Source: Bugulina stolonifera
Taxonomy: Eukaryota > Bryozoa > Gymnolaemata > Cheilostomatida > Bugulidae
DNA: 64,000 nt
NCBI GenBank assembly: GCA_935421135.1
Contig: OW285191.1
Coordinates: 1,984,001 to 2,048,000 of the forward strand
Direction of reading: 5' to 3'
Shown: positions 49,052 to 59,590 of the stretch, one piece after another
Position numbering within the stretch: the stretch's first letter is position 1
Layout: each line of letters begins with the position of its first letter
Position numbers and translations under genes: made by a program
The notes under the pieces: generated by a model
Told to the model about the DNA's origin: nothing
Seen by the model: the letters and a program-made list of their open reading frames with translations, nothing else
Databases searched by the model: none

Positions 49052-49724
49052 GTGATGGTACGCACAGTCGCCTCCTATCACCTGACACTCATTGTTATGT
49101 GTGCTTATATGTATATATCTGCTTGCATTCTGTACTACTTAACTATATACCAATGTACATTCATGTATGGCAATTACTGAGTCTTTTGGTACCTTTTATA
49201 CCCATGTAAAAAGGCCCGACCTCTCAGAATCCCTTGATATTCATTTTGTACATGAATTGGATGATTATAAGCAGCTTTTGTATAACCCGGCCTATTTTGG
49301 GTCGGCCGTCGGGCTTCCGGCGGCCATGTTGTTGCGCAACTTCCGGACGACCCTACGTCGTCTTTACCCGACACTACGTCGGGCGGAAGTTCTTATACTA
49401 TATAAAGGGCCATGTTTTATCATTCGTTGTCTCAGTCTTTGCTTGGCGTTCAATAAAGACACATCTATACTTGATACAGAGACTTTCACTTCCTTTTGCC
49501 AGGTCATTCACTTAGAGAACTGCCTACTAGGTCGGATCACTCTCTTTCATAGTATAGTCTACAAGCTAGACTCGGGACCAGATGGGTCGTCTCTGGTAGT
49601 ACTTTGACTACTGAGACCGCTCGATCTTTCATGTAATGAGAAGGCCTAGCACCACTCATAGGCACTTCATTTCTTGGGTCGGCAGTCGTCCAAGGACGGC
49701 CGCTCGCAAACCAGAAACCATTAC
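49052..49724 (+). mobile_element. Solo-LTR-like element, copy 4
   Basis: It shares GGCCGACCTCTCAGAAT-, GGCCATGTTGTTGCGCAACT-, TATATAAAGGGCC- and CAATAAAGACACATCTATAC-type blocks with copy 3, and ends ACCATTACA followed by ATAT. The left edge is estimated from the TGTGATGGTACGCAC block and is uncertain. Several predicted ORFs here (146 aa and shorter) come from this non-coding repeat. Confidence 0.6.
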
Positions 49725-49857
49725 AATATTATAGTAATTTCATGAATGACAAAACTGTCTTCTTGAATTTTAACTATTCCAATTTTGAAATTTTGGGAAA
49801 ACCCATAGTATGCACTATGCAATAGAAAATAAATATTTTAAAGTTGAAAAACTAGCA

Positions 49858-49870
49858 ACGGCTGGCCGTA
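49858..49870 (+). promoter_or_regulatory. CGGCTGGCCGTA element upstream of TPR gene B
   Basis: ACGGCTGGCCGTAAAAA starts 27 bp before the ATG at 49886; the identical CGGCTGGCCGTA precedes gene C. The surrounding bases differ between B and C, so the match stands out against diverged flanks. Confidence 0.6.
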
Positions 49871-49885
49871 AAAAGTCGATCAATC

Positions 49886-52800
49886 ATGTCTACTATGAGT
49901 GTAACTGGGCCTATAGGCGAGAAGATTCATAGAATATACTCTCAACTCCAGGCCCGAGATATAGCGGACAAGGATATAAGAAGAGATAATCTGAATGAGA
50001 TTATAGATTGCCAGATGAAACTGACTGTTGCCCACTGTCAGATTGGTGATTACTTAACAGCACTCCACTACGTAGAAGAATGCCTTACCACCTCTTTGGA
50101 GAGGGACGCAGAGAATGAGCCTCACTTAGCAGATGTTTTTTGCATGAAGGGGGAAATATTAGTAAAGCTATGGCTCTATTCAGATGCCATGCAATCACTA
50201 ACTGTTGCACTTGAAAAGTATGAGTTGGTGTATGGTAGAGGCTCTGATAGTATCTATGTAGCAAGGACCTACAGTATTATCGGAGATGTGCACAGAAGGA
50301 AGTGCGAATACGTGTTAGCTAAGCAGTACCACAAAGAGGCTGTCGAAATGGCTGGACGGGTGACTGCAGGCAAGTTTATAAATCCTGGCAGCCGTGAGAT
50401 AAATTACTTGGCAGCAATATACACATCTATTGGTGACTGCCATGCTGACAGTTGTGAGTTGCATGATGCTCTGCTGGCATATGAGAAAGCAGACACCTTA
50501 TACACTAAGAACCTTGTAGATGAGAATTTAATACTAGATTTTATTGATTTGCAATGCAGTATGAGCAAAGTATGGATTCAGATGAGTCGCTACAAACACG
50601 CATTCAATGTGCTGAGTATTGCTGAGAGCTTTCTCACGAGTACCATAGATCAGCAAGCACACACAGCAAGGATCAAATTAAACAATGCTTATGGTCATGC
50701 AAATATTGCCATCGATAACTATACAGCAGCCTTTGCTTCCTACAACCAGGCTTTTCAAACTTGCTTATCATTTTTCATGGATAACACAAGATCTGTGTTA
50801 TATGCTCAAACCCTAAGCAACATGGGGGACGTGTACTCAAAGAGATGCAACTTAGATGAGGCATTAAGTCTTTATATAAGTGCCCTTCACATTGGCAAGA
50901 AGTTGGCTGATGGAAATGATATTCATCCCCAACTTGCTGCAAGTCATAACCTGTTAGGAAATTTCCTCAGAGACAAAGCTGGGCAGTTCTCAAAAGCGCT
51001 AACCCACCATTCTAAAGCGCTTGTAATATTTCAAAACTTCTATGGTAATGAATGTATCCACAAAGATATAGCTGACACATATGAGTGTATTGGGCGAGTG
51101 TACGCTGATATCGAGAGCTATGCAAGAGCTCGGGAATACTTCGACAAATCTGTTGACATGAACTTTAAACTTCGCAATGAAAACATGCTCAATACCGACA
51201 TAATTCACAACTACATCAATATAGGGAATCTCTTGGTTAAGGAAGGGAAAGCAGCAGTAGCAGCGGAATACTATGAGGAAGCTGTCCATGCTATAAAGAC
51301 TGTCTACTATGATCACAACAGCATAAGTTGTTTCCAACATAAAACACTGGCCGAAGTGTATAATTTACTTGGAGTAGCATTATACAAGTCAGGTGACGAA
51401 GAGTTGTCTCAGCTAAAACTTAAAGAGGCTGAGAGCATGAGTCAAAGATTGTTTCCGTTTACATTGCAAGTAACGTCTCACCCAATTGCAATCGAAAGCA
51501 TCCTAAACTTGGGAGATTTGTATGCGAATAGAGGTTGTTACAGGCAAGCGTTGGACTATTACTATAACTACCTCACTAAATGTATTTCTTTTGTTAGCTC
51601 TACCTCTTCACAGAACAACTTATCTGTAGTTGAAGCTCATTTGAAAGTTGGTCTAGCAAACCACAAAGTTGGCAAATTTAGAAAAACCCACGATCATTGT
51701 CATGTAGCTACAACTATAGCAAATGAAGTATTGAAGAATATTAGTTCTGTTCATCCAATATACGCAGATATAGCATCATTACTTGCAACATCTGCCCAAT
51801 TCCTTGGAGATTATAAGAGAGCAATAGGTTTTCACTCAAAAGTTTTAGACATTTATGTGGAAATTTACCGAGAACACCCAAATAATAAAAGGAAGGCTGA
51901 TAGTTTATACAACATGGCAGGTATGCACTACCAACTGGGTTTATATGATAAGTCAGTACAATACTACAGAGAATGTGCTGACGTCAGGACTAAGATGACG
52001 GAGGAAAATAAGCTCACTTTATATGTCTCTATAGCTGAGGCATACGAGGGAGCAGGTAGAGCATGCATTCAGATGATGAGATATGACCTTGCTCTTGATT
52101 ACCTTAAGAAATCACTCGAGTTGAAACAGGACGCGCATCATAGAGATCATAACCATCATGATTTGGCTAAGACTTACACACTATATGGGGAGCTGCATAG
52201 TGCTCAGCAAGATCACACCCTAGCCCTTCAATACTATCAAAAGGCTCTAGATATACAAATGAAACTTTATGGAGAGAATTTTTCTAGACGGGAAATAGGT
52301 AAGTGCTACGACAACATCGGTCTTGCGTTAAGTCGTCAAGGAGAATGGGAAGGGGCCTTTGATGCATTGAACATGGCACTCGATTATAAAGAGAAAGCTA
52401 AGAAATTTGCATATCATATAAAATTTGATACTCTGAACATAAATGAAGTGCAACCAAAAGACAACTTTGAGAAAAAATATGTGAAAGATATTGAAAGGGA
52501 GATTGCAAATGCTCATTATCCCTCCATTTGTTTGAGCATGTGTTACCATGGTAACGTTCACTTGCAGAATGCTATTCGTCTGTACAATGAGAAAATTCAT
52601 GGATCTGAACCAAGATATGAGCTTCACGACGCCCTAGATTACTACAAGAATGCTCTGAGGTTAACTGAGGATTTCTACCCATTCTCCATTAACCATCCAA
52701 TGGTCGCCACTATTTTGTACAACATTGCTTTTGTCAAACAGCAAAAGTTAATTCAAGGCATAGACAAAGTTGGTTACAAGGAAGCTCTGAAGAATCATAA

Positions 52801-53209
52801 CAATGTATTGAAGATGAGAGAAAATGTATATGAACTAAACACCAATCATCCTGACATCGCCGCAAGTCATAACAGCATTGGGTATATGTACTACCTCATG
52901 GGAGACCCCATAGCAGCCAAGAAGAGCTGCTCCATTGCATTAGATAAACTGAAAGCATTCTTTGGAAACAATGCGCCATCACTTGAAATATCAAGCGTGT
53001 ACGAGAACCTTGGTGATATATTCTATGAACAATCAGAGTTCACTGAAGCACTGGAGGCTTACAGGAATTGCAACACAACCCGACTCAAGTTGCATGTCAA
53101 TCTAACAAGTATTTATGAAAAACTGTCAAATACTTATGACCAACTAGGTGAGAAAGAGGAGAGTGAACGGTACCACAAGTTTAGCAGAATCTTCACTTCC
53201 TGTTGGTGA
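49886..53209 (+). CDS. Large intronless TPR protein B, no CAAX box
   Basis: Single exon, 1107 residues, the same length as gene C. After a non-repetitive start (MSTMSVTGPIGEK) come TPR units through almost the entire protein (HPQLAASHNLLGNFLRDKAG, IHKDIADTYECIGRVYADIE, HDLAKTYTLYGELHSAQQDH, FSRREIGKCYDNIGLALSRQ, HPDIAASHNSIGYMYYLMGD). Residues near 840-910 form a less repetitive linker also present in A and C. It is closest to gene C: the block around SHNLLGNFL..AGQFSKAL matches SHNLFGDFL..AGQYSKAL. It ends SRIFTSCW, so the CAAX motif of A and C is missing. No canonical AATAAA lies close downstream. Probably a cytosolic scaffold or adaptor; function unknown. Confidence 0.9.
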   Translation: MSTMSVTGPIGEKIHRIYSQLQARDIADKDIRRDNLNEIIDCQMKLTVAHCQIGDYLTALHYVEECLTTSLERDAENEPHLADVFCMKGEILVKLWLYSDAMQSLTVALEKYELVYGRGSDSIYVARTYSIIGDVHRRKCEYVLAKQYHKEAVEMAGRVTAGKFINPGSREINYLAAIYTSIGDCHADSCELHDALLAYEKADTLYTKNLVDENLILDFIDLQCSMSKVWIQMSRYKHAFNVLSIAESFLTSTIDQQAHTARIKLNNAYGHANIAIDNYTAAFASYNQAFQTCLSFFMDNTRSVLYAQTLSNMGDVYSKRCNLDEALSLYISALHIGKKLADGNDIHPQLAASHNLLGNFLRDKAGQFSKALTHHSKALVIFQNFYGNECIHKDIADTYECIGRVYADIESYARAREYFDKSVDMNFKLRNENMLNTDIIHNYINIGNLLVKEGKAAVAAEYYEEAVHAIKTVYYDHNSISCFQHKTLAEVYNLLGVALYKSGDEELSQLKLKEAESMSQRLFPFTLQVTSHPIAIESILNLGDLYANRGCYRQALDYYYNYLTKCISFVSSTSSQNNLSVVEAHLKVGLANHKVGKFRKTHDHCHVATTIANEVLKNISSVHPIYADIASLLATSAQFLGDYKRAIGFHSKVLDIYVEIYREHPNNKRKADSLYNMAGMHYQLGLYDKSVQYYRECADVRTKMTEENKLTLYVSIAEAYEGAGRACIQMMRYDLALDYLKKSLELKQDAHHRDHNHHDLAKTYTLYGELHSAQQDHTLALQYYQKALDIQMKLYGENFSRREIGKCYDNIGLALSRQGEWEGAFDALNMALDYKEKAKKFAYHIKFDTLNINEVQPKDNFEKKYVKDIEREIANAHYPSICLSMCYHGNVHLQNAIRLYNEKIHGSEPRYELHDALDYYKNALRLTEDFYPFSINHPMVATILYNIAFVKQQKLIQGIDKVGYKEALKNHNNVLKMRENVYELNTNHPDIAASHNSIGYMYYLMGDPIAAKKSCSIALDKLKAFFGNNAPSLEISSVYENLGDIFYEQSEFTEALEAYRNCNTTRLKLHVNLTSIYEKLSNTYDQLGEKEESERYHKFSRIFTSCW

Positions 53210-54757
53210 AGCATCGGGCCAATAGGACGGTGTACATACTGGAGCATAACGTGTTGTTATTATGCTAACAACATTGCTAATAATTTTATTTAGCATAAGC
53301 GCATTTACACTATACAGTCTTCATGACTTGTACATTGCACGGCAACCCCGTGTCGATATTACAGTAGACACCACAATATATAAAAATACGCTACATTTAC
53401 ATAGATACTATGTAATTACTGTAGAGGTGTAATAACATAACATACATGTAACTCGTCACTGAGCTTTTAGACATACTCAGCCCTTAACCTCAGTCTACAA
53501 CACCACTGTTCTTTGGTCTTGTAACCTCAGTCTACAACACCAAGTCATATAATATAGTACTGTTCCTTAGTCTTGTGATCTCGGTCTTTTTATAGTCTTG
53601 GCATGGTTTGGCAGCTGTATCACAACAATATTGTTTTGTCCGGCTAGACTATGTATCGAGGGCGTAGTCATACAATATGTAACAGAGTACCAGCTCAAGT
53701 GCTGTCCCTGGTGCTAATACCAGCCTGGTACTAGGTGCTAGAGGGAGATGACCCTGTACTTGTGACTTAGTTGATGTACAACTGAGCTATCAAGGAATAG
53801 GCACTGATATATTACAGGATGAGTAAAGGGTGGTGTTCCTAACTGGTTTAATTTTAGGATGCGATATTTAACTAGACCGTGTCTATACATGTATATACAA
53901 AAGGATATAGACTGGCATTAGCAGGCACTGTGCCAACCATGTGGTTGGAATAGCGAGTCCTGGTGAGCTTGGAATGCACGTCCAATGGAGCAAGCTTGTG
54001 ATTTGTGCGGCTAGCAATAAACAGTAATAAGACTTCATAAAATAATATGTTGTAAAAGATGCTACTTTGTCAAAATCCAGCAATCAGTACAGGAATATGT
54101 GAGCATATTATGCCAGGACTACATGGCAACAACTATTAGCTAAGTCCTATTGTACATGCACAAAGTGTAGTTACAATAAGACAGTTAATACAGATGCATT
54201 TTGTATAATTTATATCAGTATAATTAAATCAGTATATTTTTATGGTATGACATAGGGATTACACAAAATCATCTACATACTGCAAAATCTGTTTTCTGCA
54301 TGTTATTAAACATTTATGCACGGCTACAGCTTTAATATGAAGTCAGGTCATACCTTGGGGCGTGAGTTGATGGTATACAATGTACATGTACGTGTAGGTA
54401 TGTTTATGATCTGAGGCAGATACATGTGAATCTATAAATGTTTTACATGAACATGTAAGTATTGTCATTGCACCAAGTCACAACAACATGACATGTACAT
54501 GTATATACATGGAACAACAGTTCGTTTTAGTTTTATGATTAATCTCAGTTTGGTTTGTGATCCATGAGTTGAGAGTATCTCTGCAGTATGTTAAGGACTT
54601 ATAATGTTGCAATCTCTCCATTATTTATGAGTGGTGAGAATATTATTTTATTTTCATAAGAATCTAAACAATGTTTTTAGCACAAAATCAGGAATTTATT
54701 GATCTATTTACAAGAAGTTGGTAATTTGAATTTGCTGCTAATCTGATTGATCTAGTG
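53210..54757. other. Spacer between TPR genes B and C
   Basis: No gene supported. A short duplicated text (CCTCAGTCTACAACACCA) occurs at about 53490 and 53525. The remainder is AT-rich single-copy-looking DNA with several ACATGTA motifs. Confidence 0.6.
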
Positions 54758-54769
54758 CGGCTGGCCGTA
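54758..54769 (+). promoter_or_regulatory. CGGCTGGCCGTA element upstream of TPR gene C
   Basis: CGGCTGGCCGTA starts 28 bp before the ATG at 54786, followed by CAAAAATAGGAATAAC. It is identical to the 12-mer before gene B. Confidence 0.6.
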
Positions 54770-54785
54770 CAAAAATAGGAATAAC

Positions 54786-57700
54786 ATGTCTTTATTAGAA
54801 CAAATAGAAGACCTACGTGACCAATTAAAAACTGTCAGCAGAGTTGAACAAAAGGAGAATGATTACCTTCAGGCCACGGAACTTCAGCGTCAAATTGCTT
54901 CGCTCTGTCAAACGGGGCGTTTTCACCAGGAAGCCCTCGAATACCAGATTGCTAGTTTGCAAAGTGGCGAGAAAGCTAATCTAACAGAATCTAGCCTTGC
55001 CACCCTGCATAGTGAGCTGGGAGTCATTTATACTTCACTGTACAACTATGAGTGTGCACTTGAGATGTTCAACAGATCCTTAGCCTTTTACATTGATCAG
55101 TGTGGAGAAAATAGCGATAGCAGTGGGATAGCACAGGTATACAACAATATCGGAGTGATGTTGAGAAAACAATGTAAGTATACTGAATCCATGGAGTACC
55201 ATAACAAAGCATTAGAAATGTTTGAGCGATTGAGTGTAAGTGGTATGGATGGGAATCTGGCCCTTACATACAGACTAATTGGAGAGGGACAGGTAGAGAT
55301 GTGTCATATTGAACAGGCCTTAGAAATGTTCCAGAACTCAGAACGCATCTATGATGAATTGTGTGAGAACAACTGCCTTTCAAAAGAAGATGTTGTCGCA
55401 TATATGAGACTTCACTGTTTGAAAGGCGATGTATACAGACTTCTTGGAATGTTTCAGTGTGCTGAGAAGGAATATATCACAGCAGTAGGCCTTAGTGAGG
55501 AGTATTTTGAAGGTGCTATTATAATGGAGGACATGGAATCATATATAGGATTAGCAGAGACAGCCAGAGCTCTGGATAATTATAATGAGGCAAAGAAACA
55601 CATAGAATCAGTGTTTGCTGTAGTTGAGGAGCTCTTGGGTGATGGCGAGAATACTCAACCATTTCTCTTAGCGGTTCACAGCATCATTAGGCTTGGGACG
55701 AGCAAATGTGATGTAAAGCGTGTTCTAGATTTTCACGAGAGAAGTATGGCCCTCAGCAATGAACTACACATAGATGAACCTAGCCATCCAGACATTGCTA
55801 ACAGCCATAACCTTTTCGGAGATTTCTTGAGAAAATCGGCCGGACAGTATTCAAAAGCACTAGTGAATCATTTTAAAGCTCTTGCAATGTTTCAGGATTC
55901 TTATGGCGATGCTGCTATCCATAAAGACATAGCTGATACATATGAGTATATTGGACAGGTGTACGCTGACATCGGCGACTGTGCAAGAGCTCGGAAATAT
56001 TATGATGAAGCTCGAGCAGTAATTGATCAGCTTTATAATGGGGAGAAGTTGAATACAGCGTTAGTTGAGAATAGTATACATATTGGGGAACTCCTAGTTA
56101 AACAAAACCAGTTTGATAAAGCTTTAGATTACTTTAAAGATGTTGTAGACACCATGAAGGAACTGTACAAGCAAGGCCTCACTCAAGGTCATTCCAACCA
56201 AGAGATGGCCAGAGCTTATAACCGGATGGGCATAGCTCTTCGTGGTACTGGTGAGGAATACTTAGCAATGCAGCACTATGAAGATGCCTTGCTTTTGGGT
56301 CAAGGGGGTTCCCCGGATTTCGTTGGTAGACCAATTGAAGCTGAGAGCAGAAATTTGCTTGGAGATTTCTACTCGCACAATCTTTTGTTTGGAGAAGCTT
56401 TCAAAGTATATAAGAAAAATATTTCAGAATGTGAAGAATTTGTGAAGAAACAAGACGATATGGATACAAGCTTTGATCTGGTCCGAACCCTACTGAAAGC
56501 TGCGGTAGCAGCGTTCAAACATGGTACACTTAAGTTGAGTAAGGAATGCTTAGATAAATGTCATGCTCATGTGGACAGTTTGTTTGCTAATATGGATAAA
56601 ACGCATCCTCTTGTTGCTTTCTTATATATACAAATGGGAAACTATTTTGAAATAATCGGTGAATTTGATGCAGCAATAGCCAAATACAAAGATGCTTTAC
56701 ACATTTATGAGGAGGCATTTAAGGAATATCCTCGCCATCCGGACATTTCGAGCTGTTTGTATAACCTGGGATGTCTTCACTACCGGGCTGGTTTATATAC
56801 AACAGCTGTGGAGTGCTACAGCGACAGTGCCTATATAGAAAGGTATAGATCACCACATTCTATAGCATTCGCTATGTGCTGTGAAGGAATAGGCTGTGCA
56901 CTAGTGAAGATGAAGAAGTTTGGCGAAGCTGAACAGAATCTCAAAAAATCTTTACAGATTAAACAAGATTTTCACAAAGACAACCCTTATCACAAAGATC
57001 TAGCTGAGATTTATGCAGAATTTGGTAATCTTTCCACTGCACTCGGTGACTGTGATTTAGCGATGCAATACTTCACAAAATCTCTCGATATCAACAAAAG
57101 ACTTGCTGGAGAGAACTTTTCTAGGCAAGAGGTGGGCAGGTGCTATGACAACATTGGTAATACATTCTGCTATCAAGGTCAATGGAATCAAGCTACTAAT
57201 GCTCTTAAGACTGCATTGGACATGAAGTTAGAGGCACAAAAGTATGACAGGCTTCTTCGTTTAGATAGAGCAGATGTTGATCCGAATAAACCTGCGAAAG
57301 ATGCATTAACTAGCAAATTGATAAGGGAGATCAGCTATCAAGTTCAGCTACACCATGATCCATCCATTGCCATGACACACTGCTACCTAGGCAACGTTCA
57401 CTACTGTGACGGACTTAGTATCCATCACCATGGTGACAATGAAGTTAAGAGAAAGCCAAAGTTTAGGCAGGCACTCGCGCAGTACAACCGCTCTCTAGAA
57501 TTATTGCGTAATGTCTATAAGATTACTGGATGTCATCCTAACATAGCCACAGTGCTCAGCAATATCGGACTAGTAAAGCAACAAAACTGCTTTCAAAGTC
57601 AAGACGACGACAATTACGATGAAGCCTTGCAATACCATTTGGACGCGTTAGACATGAGGGAGAAGCTGTACAGTGAAAATCCTGATCATCCCGAGGTAGC

Positions 57701-58109
57701 CGTCTGCTACAACAACCTTGGTAATGTTTACCAACTACAAGGTGATTATGCAAATGCAATGCAATTCTGTTCAGGAGCACTGTGCAAGTATAAAACTTTT
57801 TACAAGGCCGATACTGTATTACCAGAAGTAGCCAATGTTCATGAGAATATTGGTACAATATATTTTAGACAAGGCATGTTTGACAAGGCTCTGAGTGCCT
57901 ACACACAGTGTTACCAGATTCGAGTTGATCTGTTTGGAGAATTCAAAAAATTTAATGCTGCTCTTGCTAGCATTTATGTTAACTTATCCAACACCCATGA
58001 GCAGATTGGTAACAAAAGGCAGAGTGAAAAGTGCCGTGAAATGGCAAAGAAAATTACTGTACGCTCTGCTGATGATCGGCAGACAGACAATACCTGTGGT
58101 GTAATGTGA
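54786..58109 (+). CDS. Large intronless TPR protein C with C-terminal CAAX box
   Basis: Single exon, 1107 residues. The first ~30 residues (MSLLEQIEDLRDQLKTVSRV...) look helical and could form a short coiled coil. Kinesin-light-chain-type TPRs follow to near the end (IAQVYNNIGVMLRKQCKYTE, HPDIANSHNLFGDFLRKSAG, HPDISSCLYNLGCLHYRAGL, HPEVAVCYNNLGNVYQLQGD). A charged linker near residues 825-900 holds HHDPSIAMTHCYLGNVHYCDG, equivalent to segments in A and B. The protein ends DNTCGVM: CGVM fits a CAAX box with Met, so farnesylation and membrane attachment are likely. AATAAA at 58175 follows the stop. Paralog of A and B; no enzyme domain seen. Confidence 0.9.
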   Translation: MSLLEQIEDLRDQLKTVSRVEQKENDYLQATELQRQIASLCQTGRFHQEALEYQIASLQSGEKANLTESSLATLHSELGVIYTSLYNYECALEMFNRSLAFYIDQCGENSDSSGIAQVYNNIGVMLRKQCKYTESMEYHNKALEMFERLSVSGMDGNLALTYRLIGEGQVEMCHIEQALEMFQNSERIYDELCENNCLSKEDVVAYMRLHCLKGDVYRLLGMFQCAEKEYITAVGLSEEYFEGAIIMEDMESYIGLAETARALDNYNEAKKHIESVFAVVEELLGDGENTQPFLLAVHSIIRLGTSKCDVKRVLDFHERSMALSNELHIDEPSHPDIANSHNLFGDFLRKSAGQYSKALVNHFKALAMFQDSYGDAAIHKDIADTYEYIGQVYADIGDCARARKYYDEARAVIDQLYNGEKLNTALVENSIHIGELLVKQNQFDKALDYFKDVVDTMKELYKQGLTQGHSNQEMARAYNRMGIALRGTGEEYLAMQHYEDALLLGQGGSPDFVGRPIEAESRNLLGDFYSHNLLFGEAFKVYKKNISECEEFVKKQDDMDTSFDLVRTLLKAAVAAFKHGTLKLSKECLDKCHAHVDSLFANMDKTHPLVAFLYIQMGNYFEIIGEFDAAIAKYKDALHIYEEAFKEYPRHPDISSCLYNLGCLHYRAGLYTTAVECYSDSAYIERYRSPHSIAFAMCCEGIGCALVKMKKFGEAEQNLKKSLQIKQDFHKDNPYHKDLAEIYAEFGNLSTALGDCDLAMQYFTKSLDINKRLAGENFSRQEVGRCYDNIGNTFCYQGQWNQATNALKTALDMKLEAQKYDRLLRLDRADVDPNKPAKDALTSKLIREISYQVQLHHDPSIAMTHCYLGNVHYCDGLSIHHHGDNEVKRKPKFRQALAQYNRSLELLRNVYKITGCHPNIATVLSNIGLVKQQNCFQSQDDDNYDEALQYHLDALDMREKLYSENPDHPEVAVCYNNLGNVYQLQGDYANAMQFCSGALCKYKTFYKADTVLPEVANVHENIGTIYFRQGMFDKALSAYTQCYQIRVDLFGEFKKFNAALASIYVNLSNTHEQIGNKRQSEKCREMAKKITVRSADDRQTDNTCGVM
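58095..58106 (+). other. CAAX prenylation motif (CGVM) of TPR gene C
   Basis: The codons TGT GGT GTA ATG directly precede TGA. Gly in the first 'a' position is less usual than an aliphatic residue but tolerated; Met favours farnesylation. Confidence 0.65.
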
Positions 58110-58174
58110 TTTGTCAACTTAGTTTTCATCTTGTCATCAGTTATTTACATCATCATACAAGTCAGTCAACTTGT

Positions 58175-58180
58175 AATAAA
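58175..58180 (+). terminator. Polyadenylation signal of TPR gene C
   Basis: AATAAA 66 bp after the stop; a second AATAAA follows at about 58246. Confidence 0.65.
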
Positions 58181-58894
58181 CATACCATGGATGCAATTAT
58201 TCTTTCTGTATATTAAATCACTCTATACTCATAAAAACTGAAGTTGTAATAAATATGAAGTTGTTTTAATGAGACAAAAAATTAGTTATATGATTACTAA
58301 CACAACTTATACTAAAAGTGAATGTCTAAAAGTACTGTTAGAAGGAGAGTAAATAAGATGAATGCACTGTCCCTGCCATTCCAAAGCACAATCTGCTTAC
58401 ACAATATTAGTATTTCAACTTTAACAGTGTACCAATATATAGTATTGTGCAGATTGGTGTGGACATGACGCATGAGTAGTGATATACATGTTATGTACAT
58501 GTAGGCCTACATGAATGAATAAACCTAGTTTTTATCTAATCAGAAAGCTATTGAACTTTTATTGTACTTGGTAGTTAGACACTCTTGTACTTGCTAATAG
58601 GTACCACTAGTTATGCTAGTCAATTTCAGTCCCTAGTCATAATATGGTGGGTTTTCTGCTCTGGAACTTTATACTGGATACTGAGCAGTGTTGTGTTCTG
58701 CTGAATAGTTGAAGTGCATCCGTACAACATTCAGTTCAGACAGAGTGCAAGTGAGATGAAGTCAAAACTGACTGACCAAGCAAGGAGGGGCTAGGAGAGA
58801 GCAGGCTCAACCCAACAGTATGAACACATGACAATGACTAGGCCGACTAGAGAGACCCTCGGAGGTGATGTCTCAGAGTAAATGCAAAACTTGC

Positions 58895-58930
58895 AGGTGT
58901 GGGTGAGACCTCGAGGTCTCACCCACACCT
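58895..58930. repeat. Perfect 36-bp palindrome
   Basis: Two 18-bp arms, AGGTGTGGGTGAGACCTC and its exact reverse complement, meet with no spacer at CTCGAG. It lies in intergenic DNA downstream of TPR gene C. Confidence 0.95.
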
Positions 58931-59590
58931 ATAGATCCATAGCTAGGCTGGTGTTAGCAGAAGAGCTACTTGCACTATAGAGAGAGGTTGAACTGCTGGG
59001 TTCTGGTACTAGTCGTAGGACAGTACCTGAGAAAAACCCTGGCCAGGGGAGAATGTTCGATACCCTACTGTTAGCAGTAAACAGTAAGAAACTGTAAGTT
59101 CAGTTCAGTAAGATAACTTCATTGAACGGCAGTCTACGAACCACTGAAGTCACAATGTAAAATCATACTCCTGCTGGCTAGATACTACACTTACAGGTAG
59201 CTAATGTATAATGTGCAACCTTACACCACTTGGCCATACGCCAGAAAATGCAGGCTCCATATGGGAAATGTTACTGCTCCAGTATATGTTTCACACTGTG
59301 TTATAGGTGAGAATAGCGCTGTATCTTATAGACGCATAACCGGATTAGGAAAAATACATGACTAGGTTGTGATGACCAGGAATACAACTATTCTGTTTGC
59401 TACTTCAGGCTGGGCCTGTTACAATATAAGGTGCAGAAAGATTACATTTTGCGGGTTAAGCAGCCACAAATGACTCAGCTGTCTACTACAAGTAAAAGTT
59501 GAATATTGACTTTGTTATGCATTTAGTTTTAGCGAATGAGTGCTGCTTTAAACTCCCCACAGGGATTCTCTCGACCCGGCCAAGGTATAT

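Noticed and set aside
49167..49607. 146-codon ORF upstream of TPR gene B
   Set aside because: Lies within an LTR-like repeat; related copies do not keep the frame and no domain is recognised.
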